64,000 nt of DNA from JAHTBL01 sp038532735 (GCA_038532735.1 JBCBAC010000002.1:1-64000); one strand, 5' to 3'; counted from the first letter of the stretch, positions 1 through 8,751 are shown. Notes: generated by a model not told the origin, from the letters alone. Translations and numbers: made by a program.

Positions 1-528
1 GAGGTCATGCCCGGCTTTGATAAGGTCGCGCTGATGAAATACCCGCATCTGGAGCGGATCAATCACATCCACCATGCGGGCAACTCCTCGGGCATCGTGG
101 ACGGGGCCGCAGGTGTTCTGATTGGCTCGAAAGAGTTTGGCGAGAAGTTTGATCTGAAGCCGCGCGCGCGCATTCGGGCGACAGCCAAGATCGGCACCGA
201 TCCCACGATCATGCTGACCGGTCCTGTGCCTGTGACCCACAAGATCCTTGCAGATCACGGCATGGCGATCAGCGATATTGATCTCTTTGAGGTGAATGAG
301 GCGTTTGCCTCCGTCGTGTTGCGCTTCATGCAGGCCTTCGATGTGGACAGCGACAAGGTCAACGTCAATGGCGGCTCGATCGCGATGGGCCACCCGCTGG
401 GCGCCACGGGCGCGATCATTATCGGTACGTTGCTGGATGAGATGGAGCGGTCCGACAAAGAGGTGGGGCTTGCCACGCTCTGCATCGCGTCGGGTATGGG
501 TGCTGCCACCATCATCGAGCGGGTGTAA
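1..528 (+). CDS. fadA: Thiolase (acetyl-CoA acyltransferase), C-terminal part
   Basis: This is the last 175 residues of a thiolase; the reading frame is open to the left edge, so the N-terminal half with the acylated cysteine lies outside. Thiolases cleave 3-ketoacyl-CoA with CoA in the cytoplasm, the last step of beta-oxidation, or run the reverse condensation. The visible signatures are the NEAFA segment, the GHPLGATGA loop with the catalytic histidine, and a terminal CIASGMGAA segment with the second catalytic cysteine. The downstream hydratase/dehydrogenase on the same strand supports a fatty-acid oxidation role. The terminal motif is usually GGGMG; here it reads ASGMG, a mild variation. 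The family is certain; chain-length preference cannot be read from this part. Confidence 0.9.
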   Translation, partial: EVMPGFDKVALMKYPHLERINHIHHAGNSSGIVDGAAGVLIGSKEFGEKFDLKPRARIRATAKIGTDPTIMLTGPVPVTHKILADHGMAISDIDLFEVNEAFASVVLRFMQAFDVDSDKVNVNGGSIAMGHPLGATGAIIIGTLLDEMERSDKEVGLATLCIASGMGAATIIERV

Positions 529-534
529 CCTGCC

Positions 535-1047
535 ATGTCGCCGGAACGGACATCCCCCAAGGATATCTCAAACGATCTGCTGGAGCGCACCGGGGCAGCC
601 ATGCTGTCGGGTGACTTCGACGCTTTCGCAGATTGCTTTGAGTTGCCGCAGGAGATGGACACGTTTCACGGACGCAACCTGGTGGAAACCCGCGAGGACC
701 TGCGCGCGATCTTTGACGCGGTCCGGCAGTATTATCGAAGTATGGGCGTCACCGGGATGGCCCGGCATTGTGTTGAGGCGGCTTATGTCGATCCCGACAC
801 GGTGCAGGCCACCCATCAATCGCGCTTGCTGGCGGGGGCAGAGCTGGTCTTGACCCCCTACCCCGCGTTGTCGGTGCTCAAACAGCGGGGCGGCGTGTGG
901 CGGGTGGCCTCCTGCCAGTACGCGATCAGCGACGCGCCAGATTTGAACGACGCGCTGGCTGGACGGCTTTTGGACAAGACATCGCAACAGACGGGCCAGA
1001 TGCGCCCGCACAGACATCAAACACCCTCTGAGGGAGAAGTATCATGA
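535..1047 (+). CDS. NTF2/SnoaL-like hypothetical protein
   Basis: The 170-residue product begins 6 bases after the thiolase stop and overlaps the next gene by 4 bases (ATGA), so it sits inside the beta-oxidation operon. The first 130 residues have the helix-then-sheet pattern of the NTF2/SnoaL cone fold (LLERTGAAMLSGDFDAFADC near the start, then alternating strands ending in WRVASCQYAI). The last 40 residues are polar and probably disordered. No catalytic residues can be named. Position suggests an accessory role in acyl-CoA turnover, but this is inference only. Confidence 0.7.
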   Translation: MSPERTSPKDISNDLLERTGAAMLSGDFDAFADCFELPQEMDTFHGRNLVETREDLRAIFDAVRQYYRSMGVTGMARHCVEAAYVDPDTVQATHQSRLLAGAELVLTPYPALSVLKQRGGVWRVASCQYAISDAPDLNDALAGRLLDKTSQQTGQMRPHRHQTPSEGEVS

Positions 1048-3245
1048 CAGATTTCACAATGGAAAAAGGCGCAGATGGCGTCGCGGTGATCACGTGGGAC
1101 GTGCAGGGCAAGTCCATGAACGTGATGAACCAGCAGGGGTTTGAAGACCTTGATGCGCATGTGCAGGACGCGTTGGCCGATGAGGCGGTGAAGGGGATCG
1201 TCATCACCTCGGGCAAGGACAGCTTTGCTGGCGGGATGGACCTGAACATCATCGCCAAGATGAAGGAAAGCGCAGGCGATGACCCGGCCAAGGGCCTGTT
1301 TGAAGGCGTGATGGAAATGCATGGCGTATTGCGCCGGATCGAGCGCGCAGGCATGGACCCCAAGACCAACAAGGGCGGCAAGCCTGTGGCGGCTGCTCTG
1401 CCAGGCACGGCTTTGGGCATCGGTTTGGAAATCCCGCTCGCCTGTCACCGGATTTTTGCGGCGGATAATCCCAAGGCCAAGATCGGTCTGCCCGAGATTA
1501 TGGTCGGTATCTTCCCCGGCGCGGGCGGCACGATGCGGCTGTCGCGGAAACTGGGCGCGATGCAGGCGTCTCCGCTGCTCTTGGAAGGCAAGCTGAACGA
1601 CCCAAAGAAAGCCAAGATGGCGGGTGTCGTGGACGAGGTTGTGCCAGCAGATGAATTGCTGGACCGCGCGAAGGAGTGGGTTCTGAATGCGGGTGACGCG
1701 GATATCGTGAAGCCGTGGGATGCCAAGGGCTACAAGATGCCCGGTGGTGCGCCCTATCACCCGGCGGGCTTTATGACCTTCGTGGGGGCTTCGGCCATGG
1801 TGAACGGCAAGACCCAAGGGGTGTATCCGGCTGCCAAGGCACTGCTGAGTGCGGTCTATGAAGGCGCGTTAGTGCCGTTTGATACCGCGCTGAAGATCGA
1901 GGCCCGGTGGTTTACCAATGTGCTGATGAACCCGTCGTCATCCGCGATGATCCGGTCGCTTTTCATCAACAAGGAAGCGCTGGAGAAAGGCGCGAACCGC
2001 CCCGCTGTAGATGACCAGAAGGTCACGCAGGTTGGTGTGATCGGCGCAGGCATGATGGGCGCAGGGATTGCGCTGGTCTCGGCCCTTGCGGGGATCAAGG
2101 TTGTGCTGATCGACAGTGCTCAAGAAGCTGCAGACAAGGGTAAAGCCTATACCGAAGCGCATCTGGATAAAGGCATCGCCCGCAAGAAGGTCACGGAAGA
2201 GAAGAAAGAAGCTGTTCTTGGCCTCATCAACGCCACCACAGATTATGACGCGCTGAAAGGCTGCGATCTAATCGTGGAGGCCGTCTTCGAGGACATGGGC
2301 GTGAAGGCCGAAGTCACGAAGAAGGTCGAGGCCGTCGTGGGCGAGGACTGTATCTTCGCCACCAACACCTCCACCCTGCCGATCAGTGAGTTGGCGAAGG
2401 CCAGCGCGCGGCCCGATCAGTTCATCGGCATCCACTTCTTCTCCCCCGTCGACAAGATGTTGCTGGTGGAAATCATCAAGGGTCAGAAGACCGAGGACCG
2501 TGCGGTGGCAAAAGCGCTCGACTTTGTGCGCCAGATCCGCAAGACGCCCATCGTGGTGAACGACGCGCGCTTCTTCTACGCCAACCGCTGCATCATCCCC
2601 TACATCAACGAGGGCATTCGGATGGTGAAGGAAGGCGTGGAGCCTGCCTTGATCGAGAATGCGGCCAAGCTGGTCGGCATGCCTTTGGGCCCGCTGCAAC
2701 TGGTGGACGAGACCTCGGTCGATCTGGGTGTGAAGATCGCGAAAGCCACGCGCGCGGCGATGGGCGATGCCTATCCCGACGGCGAGGTGGACGAGGTGCT
2801 GTTCTGGATGGCGGACGAAGGCCGTTTGGGGCGCAAGGCGAATGCCGGGTTCTACAGCTATGACGAGAAGGGTAAGCGCGGCTTGCTGTGGGAGGGTCTG
2901 GCGGCCAAGTATCCCGCGGCTGATGAACAGCCCTCACTGGTCGAAGTGCAGCACCGGTTGCTGTTCGCGCAGGTTCTGGAAGGCGTCCGGGCGCTCGAAG
3001 ACGGTGTGCTGGAAGACATCCGCGAAGGCGATGTGGGTGCGATCCTTGGCTGGGGCTTTGCGCCGTGGTCCGGCGGTCCGTTCAGCTGGCTGGATATCAT
3101 CGGGACGCCTTATGCCGCGGAGCGGTGTGACCAGCTGACGGAGGCTTACGGGGATCGCTTCAAGACGCCCGATTTGCTGCGAGACATGGCGGCAAAAGGC
3201 CAAAGCTTCTACGGGCGGTTTGGCAAAAAGGCGCAAGCGGCCTAA
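1044..3245 (+). CDS. fadB: Fused enoyl-CoA hydratase / 3-hydroxyacyl-CoA dehydrogenase
   Basis: The 733-residue protein carries out the two middle steps of beta-oxidation: hydration of trans-2-enoyl-CoA and NAD-dependent oxidation of 3-hydroxyacyl-CoA. Residues 10-200 form a crotonase domain with both expected glutamates, E129 in GIGLEIPLACH and E151 in GLPEIMVG. A Rossmann motif GVIGAGMMGAGI lies at 331-342, and the dehydrogenase histidine is H464 in GIHFFSP. The C-terminal dehydrogenase repeats fill 500-733. Length and order match FadB/FadJ (about 715-730). A Shine-Dalgarno GAGGGAGAA precedes the start. It is preceded by the thiolase gene and followed by a strong terminator, so the operon ends here. 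Whether it is closer to FadB or FadJ cannot be told by eye. Confidence 0.95.
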   Translation: MTDFTMEKGADGVAVITWDVQGKSMNVMNQQGFEDLDAHVQDALADEAVKGIVITSGKDSFAGGMDLNIIAKMKESAGDDPAKGLFEGVMEMHGVLRRIERAGMDPKTNKGGKPVAAALPGTALGIGLEIPLACHRIFAADNPKAKIGLPEIMVGIFPGAGGTMRLSRKLGAMQASPLLLEGKLNDPKKAKMAGVVDEVVPADELLDRAKEWVLNAGDADIVKPWDAKGYKMPGGAPYHPAGFMTFVGASAMVNGKTQGVYPAAKALLSAVYEGALVPFDTALKIEARWFTNVLMNPSSSAMIRSLFINKEALEKGANRPAVDDQKVTQVGVIGAGMMGAGIALVSALAGIKVVLIDSAQEAADKGKAYTEAHLDKGIARKKVTEEKKEAVLGLINATTDYDALKGCDLIVEAVFEDMGVKAEVTKKVEAVVGEDCIFATNTSTLPISELAKASARPDQFIGIHFFSPVDKMLLVEIIKGQKTEDRAVAKALDFVRQIRKTPIVVNDARFFYANRCIIPYINEGIRMVKEGVEPALIENAAKLVGMPLGPLQLVDETSVDLGVKIAKATRAAMGDAYPDGEVDEVLFWMADEGRLGRKANAGFYSYDEKGKRGLLWEGLAAKYPAADEQPSLVEVQHRLLFAQVLEGVRALEDGVLEDIREGDVGAILGWGFAPWSGGPFSWLDIIGTPYAAERCDQLTEAYGDRFKTPDLLRDMAAKGQSFYGRFGKKAQAA

Positions 3246-3249
3246 AGAC

Positions 3250-3277
3250 AAAGGGCGGTCCGCGGGGCCGCCCTTTT
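3250..3277 (+). terminator. Rho-independent terminator after fadB
   Basis: A 12-bp stem (3250-3261 with 3265-3276, one G-T pair) closes on a 3-base GCG loop and ends in TTTT. It starts 4 bases after the fadB stop and separates that operon from the next gene. Confidence 0.9.
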
Positions 3278-3293
3278 GCTTTGAGAGACAGCC

Positions 3294-3800
3294 ATGCGCA
3301 TTGCGATTTTTGGAAATGCGGGCAGCGGGAAATCCACGCTGTCGCGCAAACTGGCAGCACAGTTTGACCTGCCTTTGGTGGAGGTGGACACCCTGCTCTG
3401 GCGGCCGGGCTGGCAGATGGTGCCGGAGGCCGAATATGAGATTGCCCATGCCGCCGCGATGGATGAGGACGCTTGGGTGATGGACGGGATGGGCTACAGC
3501 GCCAGCCTGAACGCGCGGATGCAGCGGGCGACCCATGTGATCCTGTGCGACTTCCCGATCTGGCAGAATTACTGGCTGCTGGCAGAACGGCAATCGAAGA
3601 TGGCCCAAGGGGATTTCGACGGTGCGCCTGCAGGCGTGGCAGAACGGCCCGAAACGCGCGCCCTGTTCGAATTCACGTGGCGTATCCATGAAACGCTGAT
3701 GCCGATGCTCCGCACACAGGTCGCCGCGCTGGGGCCGGAAACAAACGTCAGTGTGATCCAGGATTTTGATGCGCTGACGCGGTTTGAACTGAGTGTCTAA
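3294..3800 (+). CDS. P-loop kinase-like protein (adenylate kinase / FlaR-like)
   Basis: The 168-residue protein opens with a Walker A loop, GNAGSGKST, at residues 7-15, followed by a short acidic segment VEVDTLLWRPGW that resembles the substrate-binding part of the 'topology modulation protein'/adenylate-kinase-like family. A nucleoside or small-molecule phosphotransfer role is therefore likely, with ATP as donor; the acceptor is unknown. It stands alone after the fadB terminator and is convergent with the Rrf2 gene, with only 13 bases between the stops. There is a weak GAGAGA Shine-Dalgarno. No domain is missing for this short family. Confidence 0.75.
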   Translation: MRIAIFGNAGSGKSTLSRKLAAQFDLPLVEVDTLLWRPGWQMVPEAEYEIAHAAAMDEDAWVMDGMGYSASLNARMQRATHVILCDFPIWQNYWLLAERQSKMAQGDFDGAPAGVAERPETRALFEFTWRIHETLMPMLRTQVAALGPETNVSVIQDFDALTRFELSV

Positions 3801-3813
3801 AGCACGGGCAATG

Positions 3814-4227
3814 CTAGTGGTGGTCTGTATGGCAAACGTCAGCGATTGAAGTTTCGCCCAGTTTCTTGACGAGGCTTTCTTCCACCTCCTGAAGCACGCC
3901 CGTGACACGTTTTTGAAGGGCATGTTCGACCGAACAGCTGGGCGGGTTCTCTTCATCTGACGTGGCGACGAGCCGTTCATCAAGGGCTAGGTACACATCC
4001 GCAAGGGTAATGTTCTGCGGCTCACGCGCCAGCCGCCATCCCCCGGCATGGCCTTTTTCCGACGACAGAAGACCCGCCTCGCGCAGCCGCCCTAGAACCC
4101 GGCGGACCACCACGGGGTTGGTGCCTGCATGCGCGGCGATATCAGCGGACGTCTGGGTGCGGGCTGGATCGCCCGCCATATGGCTGAGCGTGTGCAGGGC
4201 AAGAGAGAGACGGCTGTTGCGCTTCAT
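3814..4227 (-). CDS. Rrf2-family transcriptional regulator
   Basis: The 137-residue protein has the Rrf2 winged helix-turn-helix: LALHTLSHMA, then the recognition helix PVVVRRVLGRLREAGLL (38-54), then the GHAGGWRLA wing (59-67). It lacks the three-cysteine cluster of IscR/NsrR, so it should not bind an Fe-S cluster. It has C98 and a tail VCHTDHH (131-137) that could hold a metal. Divergent transcription from a COG0523 metallochaperone and a 29-bp palindrome between them suggest local control and autoregulation. Metal sensing is inference; a YwnA-type redox regulator is the alternative. Confidence 0.88.
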   Translation of the reverse strand: MKRNSRLSLALHTLSHMAGDPARTQTSADIAAHAGTNPVVVRRVLGRLREAGLLSSEKGHAGGWRLAREPQNITLADVYLALDERLVATSDEENPPSCSVEHALQKRVTGVLQEVEESLVKKLGETSIADVCHTDHH

Positions 4228-4278
4228 GAGCAGGTTTTCTCCACAGCGGGGCTTATCCGTAACTTTTAGAGTTGCATT

Positions 4279-4307
4279 AGTCTAGTAACTGCGCCAGTTA
4301 CAAGACT
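4279..4307. promoter_or_regulatory. Candidate operator: 29-bp near-perfect palindrome
   Basis: Two 13-base arms (4279-4291 and 4295-4307) match except for one position around a CGC centre; the inner half-sites are GTAACTG and CAGTTAC. A weaker partner, GTAACT then AGTTGC, lies at 4259-4275, with its centre 26 bp away. Both sit between the divergent Rrf2 gene and the COG0523 gene. The likely binder is the Rrf2 protein; the site does not resemble the AT-rich Zur box. Confidence 0.75.
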
Positions 4308-4332
4308 CACCAACCACCTGATGGAGCTTCCT

Positions 4333-5544
4333 ATGGCAGATACGCGTCTTCCCGTCACCGTGCTTTCCGGCTTTTTGGGCGCTGGCAAGACCACGCTTTT
4401 GAACCGTGTGCTGAACAATCGCGACGGGCGCCGCGTCGCGGTGATCGTCAATGATATGTCCGAGGTGAATATCGACGCCGATCTGGTGCGCGCGGATACC
4501 GAACTTAGCCGGACCGACGAAACGCTGGTCGAGATGTCGAACGGCTGCATCTGCTGCACCTTGCGCGACGACCTTTTGGACGAGGTGCGCCGTTTGGCAG
4601 CCGAAGGCCGGTTTGATTACCTGTTGATCGAGTCCACCGGAATTTCAGAGCCCCTGCCCGTCGCAGCCACGTTCGATTTCCGCGACGAGAACGGCGACAG
4701 CCTGTCAGACGTAGCGCGGCTGGACACGATGGTGACGGTCGTCGATGCGGCCAACCTGCTGAATGACTTTGCCTCCCACGACGTCCTGAGCGACCGCGGG
4801 GAAACGCTGGGCGAAGAAGACGACCGCACGCTGGTGCATCTGCTAACCGATCAGATCGAATTTGCGGATGTGGTGATCCTGAACAAGGTTGATGCCGCAG
4901 GCCCGCAAAAGACCGACGCCGCGCGTAAGATCATCCGCAGCTTGAACGCGGATGCCGAGATCATCGAAACCAATCATTCGGTCGTCCCAGCCGCGAAAAT
5001 CCTCGACACGGGCCTATTCGATTTCGATCAAGCGCATGAGCATCCGATGTGGGCCAAGGAGCTGTATGGCTTTGCCGATCATGTGCCCGAGACCGAAGAA
5101 TACGGTGTCGCCTCCTACGTCTACCGCGCGCGGTTACCCTTTGTTCCAGAGCGCATTTTGGAGACTTTGAACGGCGCATTGCCCGGCGTGATCCGCGCCA
5201 AGGGACATTTCTGGATCGCGACACGCCCCGATTGGGTCGCGGAATTCTCGCTTGCGGGATCGCTGTCCAGCATCACCCCATTAGGGACGTGGTGGGCTGC
5301 GGTTCCCGAGGACCGACGCCCCACCCATGACAGCGCGGCAGCCTATATGCAGGCGCATTGGCAGGAGCCTTGGGGGGATCGTCGCCAGGAGATCGTCTTT
5401 ATCGGCGCAGGCATCGACTGGCCTGTTTTGAAGGCTCGGTTGGATGCGTGTCTGGTGCCAGCCGTCGCGGCGATGGGACCAGAGAGCCTACCAAATTACC
5501 CCGACCCATTCCCCAATTGGCGGCGCGCAGAGGCGGCGGCATGA
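4333..5544 (+). CDS. COG0523 (CobW/ZigA-type) GTP-binding metallochaperone
   Basis: The 403-residue G3E GTPase has Walker A GFLGAGKT at 13-20, the metal-binding GCICC motif (C72, C74, C75) and the NKVD base-recognition motif, then a C-terminal CobW domain from about 250. Members hand zinc or another metal to client enzymes at the cost of GTP, often during metal shortage. The start at 4333 is chosen because GGAG (4323-4326) lies 6 bases upstream; the in-frame ATG at 4321 lacks such a site. It overlaps the DUF1826 gene by 4 bases. Which metal it serves cannot be read from sequence, but the zinc-type (ZigA/YciC) group fits best. Confidence 0.9.
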   Translation: MADTRLPVTVLSGFLGAGKTTLLNRVLNNRDGRRVAVIVNDMSEVNIDADLVRADTELSRTDETLVEMSNGCICCTLRDDLLDEVRRLAAEGRFDYLLIESTGISEPLPVAATFDFRDENGDSLSDVARLDTMVTVVDAANLLNDFASHDVLSDRGETLGEEDDRTLVHLLTDQIEFADVVILNKVDAAGPQKTDAARKIIRSLNADAEIIETNHSVVPAAKILDTGLFDFDQAHEHPMWAKELYGFADHVPETEEYGVASYVYRARLPFVPERILETLNGALPGVIRAKGHFWIATRPDWVAEFSLAGSLSSITPLGTWWAAVPEDRRPTHDSAAAYMQAHWQEPWGDRRQEIVFIGAGIDWPVLKARLDACLVPAVAAMGPESLPNYPDPFPNWRRAEAAA

Positions 5545-6173
5545 ACGTCATCCACTCTTCCCTACAGAGCGGCGTCGCAGGGGTCCGACTTACGGAGGAT
5601 GCAGCGGGCCTCAAAGGCTTTCTGCAACCCGATTGCGCAGCCGTGATCTGGCGACGGCAGACACCACCGGACATTCAAAAATCGCTGAACGCCGTCGATC
5701 CCGATCTGCTGCCACGCGGGCGGGTGATCCTGCCGCCCATCGCGGTGGCAGACACTGTGCGCCAGCTTTGCGACATCTCCGGACTGCCGAGCGGAAAGGT
5801 CCGCGCGTGGCTAAAGGCGGATATTGCGCAATTGGCAAACATCCTGACCCGGCTCATCCCGTCAAAGATGCTAAGGCTGCGGCTGGACGTGGTGACGACA
5901 AATGCCTGCCGCAAGTTTCATATCGATGCGCTTTCAGGGCGGATGATCTGCACCTATCGCGGGACGGGGACGCAGTATGGCACGTCTCGGCGTGGTGCCG
6001 ATCCGACGCGCATTTACACGGTGGCAACTGGCGCGCCCGTTCTGATCCGGGGCACGTTGTGGCCGCCGAGACCCTCTTCGGGTGTGCTGCACCGTTCCCC
6101 GCCGATTGAAGGCACCGGAGAGGCGCGTCTGGTCTTGGTGCTGGACCCGCTTGATGATGCGGAAAACGTCTAA
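5541..6173 (+). CDS. DUF1826 domain protein
   Basis: The start codon overlaps the stop of the GTPase gene (ATGA at 5541-5544), which implies translational coupling. The 210-residue product matches the DUF1826 pattern: a central FHIDALSGRMICTYRGTGTQ segment with a histidine and acidic residue that could bind metal, then a C-terminal VLHRSPPIEG-type strand with another histidine. This family is, as far as I recall, often found next to COG0523 GTPases in metal-limitation loci, and the context here agrees. Its function is unknown; a client or partner of the GTPase is inference. Confidence 0.8.
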   Translation: MNVIHSSLQSGVAGVRLTEDAAGLKGFLQPDCAAVIWRRQTPPDIQKSLNAVDPDLLPRGRVILPPIAVADTVRQLCDISGLPSGKVRAWLKADIAQLANILTRLIPSKMLRLRLDVVTTNACRKFHIDALSGRMICTYRGTGTQYGTSRRGADPTRIYTVATGAPVLIRGTLWPPRPSSGVLHRSPPIEGTGEARLVLVLDPLDDAENV

Positions 6174-6194
6174 AGCAGTGCGGTGCCGCCGCGT

Positions 6195-6872
6195 TCAGGC
6201 GACGGCCACTTCCAACAGCGCTTCATCCACTTCAGCGGGATAGACGGGTTGGTCATCCAGCACCATCATCTCGACCAGTTCACGAGCAGTGCTGATTGGA
6301 AGTACGACGTAATCCTGCGCAACTGTGTCAGCCAGATCACCCACAAGGCAGGTCGATTTCGGCTGATAAAAGAGCGCGCCGATATTCGCAAAGACAACCT
6401 CGTCCCGGCGGAAATGCAGGATCACGACCTCGATCAGGTCGGTGGGCATCTGGCGGGTGATCCCGCGAAAGCCGACCAGCGCTTCGGCGGGCAACATGGC
6501 GAAAGGATCGCCCAGATAATCCTCGGCGGCATCGCTTTCAACGAGCACGTGCTGTTCCGGCAGAAGATGGGTTTCTTGAAGATTGCCCAAGGCCCCTGCT
6601 GGCACATGCAACGGCCAAAGATGCTCGGGGCAGCTGGTATTTGCGTTCCACACAACCTCGCGGCGGGTCTCAATCACGGTTTGCAAACCATGATCAAAGG
6701 TCAGAACCTCGTCGCCTGCGGCAATCGCCTCGACCGGACGCCAGCCCATGCGCGTTGCAACCCGCGTTCCCGCAACAAGCCCGGCGGCGACACCCGCCAG
6801 CCCGTCCCAGGCGCCGGTCGGTTCCATCGTTTGTCTGGCGCCACGAAAAGCCCCTTTACGCAATCCAAACAT
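6195..6872 (-). CDS. Hint-domain protein lacking the splicing cysteine
   Basis: The 225-residue protein has the Hint block A/B pattern AGTRVATRMGWRPVEAI followed by GDEVLTFDHGLQTV, and a later PEQHVLVES block. Active Hint proteins carry a cysteine just before the GT; here the segment reads GLVAGT (31-36), so the nucleophile is absent. A roughly 30-residue leader precedes the Hint domain and a 30-residue acidic tail follows. No signal peptide is evident. It stands alone, convergent with the DUF1826 gene. Related Hint-only proteins are common in Rhodobacterales; their role is unknown. Confidence 0.82.
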   Translation of the reverse strand: MFGLRKGAFRGARQTMEPTGAWDGLAGVAAGLVAGTRVATRMGWRPVEAIAAGDEVLTFDHGLQTVIETRREVVWNANTSCPEHLWPLHVPAGALGNLQETHLLPEQHVLVESDAAEDYLGDPFAMLPAEALVGFRGITRQMPTDLIEVVILHFRRDEVVFANIGALFYQPKSTCLVGDLADTVAQDYVVLPISTARELVEMMVLDDQPVYPAEVDEALLEVAVA

Positions 6873-7058
6873 TTTTCATCCCCTTTTAGGTGAGACGTCC
6901 AACGCGGCAGCATGGGACGTCATATGCAGCACCAACAAAGAGCGGTGATTCCCAAGTCGCAGATTGGCCTAAAAAGCGACAAGATCATGGCAATGGTTCC
7001 AAATCCTGACAAATTTTAATCGTAATCGCAGGATTGAGCAGAAACGCGCGACAATAAA

Positions 7059-7095
7059 CTGACTTTTAGACAGGGGTCCCTGACTTTTGGACAGG
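7059..7095. repeat. Two tandem copies of a 16-bp motif, 21-bp period
   Basis: CTGACTTTTAGACAGG occurs at 7059-7074 and, with one change (A to G), at 7080-7095. The first copy recurs exactly at 22003-22018. Each is an imperfect 15-bp palindrome (CTG.C...G.CAG). The pair lies in the gap between the sulfotransferase stop (7107) and the Hint gene start (6872), so it is downstream of one and upstream of the other. Confidence 0.8.
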
Positions 7096-7106
7096 ATCAG
7101 CGCGAC

Positions 7107-7745
7107 TCACACTGGATAGCCGAATCGCGCGAAATCCTCTGCGCAGAGCGTGGCGACAAGAGCGCGCTGTGCGTCCGTATAGGTCGCCTTTTCCTGAACG
7201 GGGCTGCTATTCGCGTGAGGCAGATCTAGCGTGAAGCCAAGATGCGCCTCTAGCGGGGCGAGGTCGATGTCCAGATGCTCAAGGCGGATATAGGCGGCGC
7301 AAGTGTCCCGCCCCATGGCGTCGATCATATAGCTGGAGGCCGGGTTCTCGCGCAGGGTGGCTTGCGTGTGCGGGGCCTCCAGAAACGTGCCGAAGTCTGA
7401 GGCTTTTGCGAGTGTCACGGCGGAATGCTCAAAATTTTGCCCGCGCAGCCAGTGATAGTAGCTCAGCACGCGATCATAGGGGTTACGCACCAACGTAAAG
7501 CAGAAGGACGTATCGATCTGGGCTTGGTCCACCAACCCATAGATGTCGCGGATCCGCGAATGCTTCCAAAGACGGCCGGAGGCAGGCGTGTCTTTGACCT
7601 TATGGCGGCGCTTGCGGGCTTTGGGGGTGTCGCCCAGCATGATGTCGTCTTTCATCGCGCGATCCTCCAGCGCCAACGCCATAGAGGTGCCCCCGGTTTT
7701 GGGGATATGGATGAAAATATAGCGCCTGCCCTGCGAGATGATCAT
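7107..7745 (-). CDS. Sulfotransferase family protein
   Basis: The 212-residue protein has both PAPS-binding signatures: FIHIPKTGGTS at 11-21 (5'-phosphosulfate loop) and LVRNPYDRVLSYY at 85-97 (3'-phosphate loop). It should move a sulfuryl group from PAPS onto a hydroxyl acceptor, probably a polysaccharide or lipid. The length fits the bacterial type-2 sulfotransferases. It follows the EamA exporter gene by 4 bases on the same strand, so the two are probably co-transcribed; there is no glycan gene nearby to suggest the acceptor. Confidence 0.85.
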   Translation of the reverse strand: MIISQGRRYIFIHIPKTGGTSMALALEDRAMKDDIMLGDTPKARKRRHKVKDTPASGRLWKHSRIRDIYGLVDQAQIDTSFCFTLVRNPYDRVLSYYHWLRGQNFEHSAVTLAKASDFGTFLEAPHTQATLRENPASSYMIDAMGRDTCAAYIRLEHLDIDLAPLEAHLGFTLDLPHANSSPVQEKATYTDAQRALVATLCAEDFARFGYPV

Positions 7746-7749
7746 GGGC

Positions 7750-8670
7750 TTACGCTACCGCGCGGCGCGTGCGGATCGCAATCAGCGATCCCGCAGTGAT
7801 CACGAGGGCCACGCCGAAAAAGCCAAGCGGGTTGAGCAATTGGCTGAAGAAGAACCATGCGAAGAAAGAGGCAAACAGGATAACCGAGTATTCCAGTACG
7901 GCGACGGTGGAGGTCTCTCCCAATTGGTAGGCTTTGATGATCAGGCCGACGCCGATGACAGAGCCCACGGCCTGCACCGCGACGAGCCACCAGATAAGCG
8001 GTGATATCGGCACCCATCCTCGGATCAGGAAACCGTCCGGACCATCCGGAACGGTTTGCGGAAACGCGGTGAGGACACCCAGCCCGATCACGCCCCAAAG
8101 ACCGAGGATGGCCATGAAGCCAGCCAGAAGGCAGAGGGTTGTTTCCTCCAGACACCAGCGGCGGGTGGCCAGCGCGCCCAGCGCATAAAGCAGCCCTGCA
8201 GCGACCGGCATGACCGTGATGAGCGACAGGTTCGCGGGGTCGGGTTGCAGAACAAGCAGCGTGCCAGTGAAGCCCAGCGCCACGGCGGCGATGCGCAGCG
8301 GGCCAATGGGTAGCCCCAACGCGAGGGCGGAGACGACGAGCACCCAGATCGGCGAAGTAAAGAGCCCCGCCAGCGATTGCGCGATGGGCAGGAAGGCGAG
8401 CGATCCGAAGTAGAGCAGCATGGATGTGGCAACCAAAGCGCTGCGGATCACGACGGTGCCCAGCCGTTTGGGGCGCAGGCTACCAAAGCCCAGCGCAGAC
8501 AGCCCCGCGATCAGCACCAGCGCCATCACCGAACGGACGGCATGCATCTGCCAAAGGCCAATTTCGGCGCTGATGCGGAACACGAAATTGTCGATGCAAC
8601 CCAGCATCGCCATGGCGCCGAGGATGCACAAAGCGGCCTTGAGCGGTTGAGTGGGAGCATCCTGCGTCAT
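7750..8670 (-). CDS. EamA/DMT-family transporter
   Basis: The 306-residue protein has ten hydrophobic segments in two EamA repeats, with a typical pattern of small and aromatic residues, and ends in a positively charged tail RTRRAVA. DMT proteins export metabolites or amino acids across the inner membrane; the substrate cannot be predicted. The ATG at 8670 is chosen; a TTG extension to 8706 is possible but has no better ribosome site. It is divergent from the acyl-CoA ligase gene and 4 bases ahead of the sulfotransferase gene. Confidence 0.85.
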   Translation of the reverse strand: MTQDAPTQPLKAALCILGAMAMLGCIDNFVFRISAEIGLWQMHAVRSVMALVLIAGLSALGFGSLRPKRLGTVVIRSALVATSMLLYFGSLAFLPIAQSLAGLFTSPIWVLVVSALALGLPIGPLRIAAVALGFTGTLLVLQPDPANLSLITVMPVAAGLLYALGALATRRWCLEETTLCLLAGFMAILGLWGVIGLGVLTAFPQTVPDGPDGFLIRGWVPISPLIWWLVAVQAVGSVIGVGLIIKAYQLGETSTVAVLEYSVILFASFFAWFFFSQLLNPLGFFGVALVITAGSLIAIRTRRAVA

Positions 8671-8751
8671 CGCGCCACAGATTGCGCTTTCCAAGCGCGT
8701 TGGCAAGCGGCATAATTGTCCGACATTTGATTTGCGGGGGAGGATATCGCG

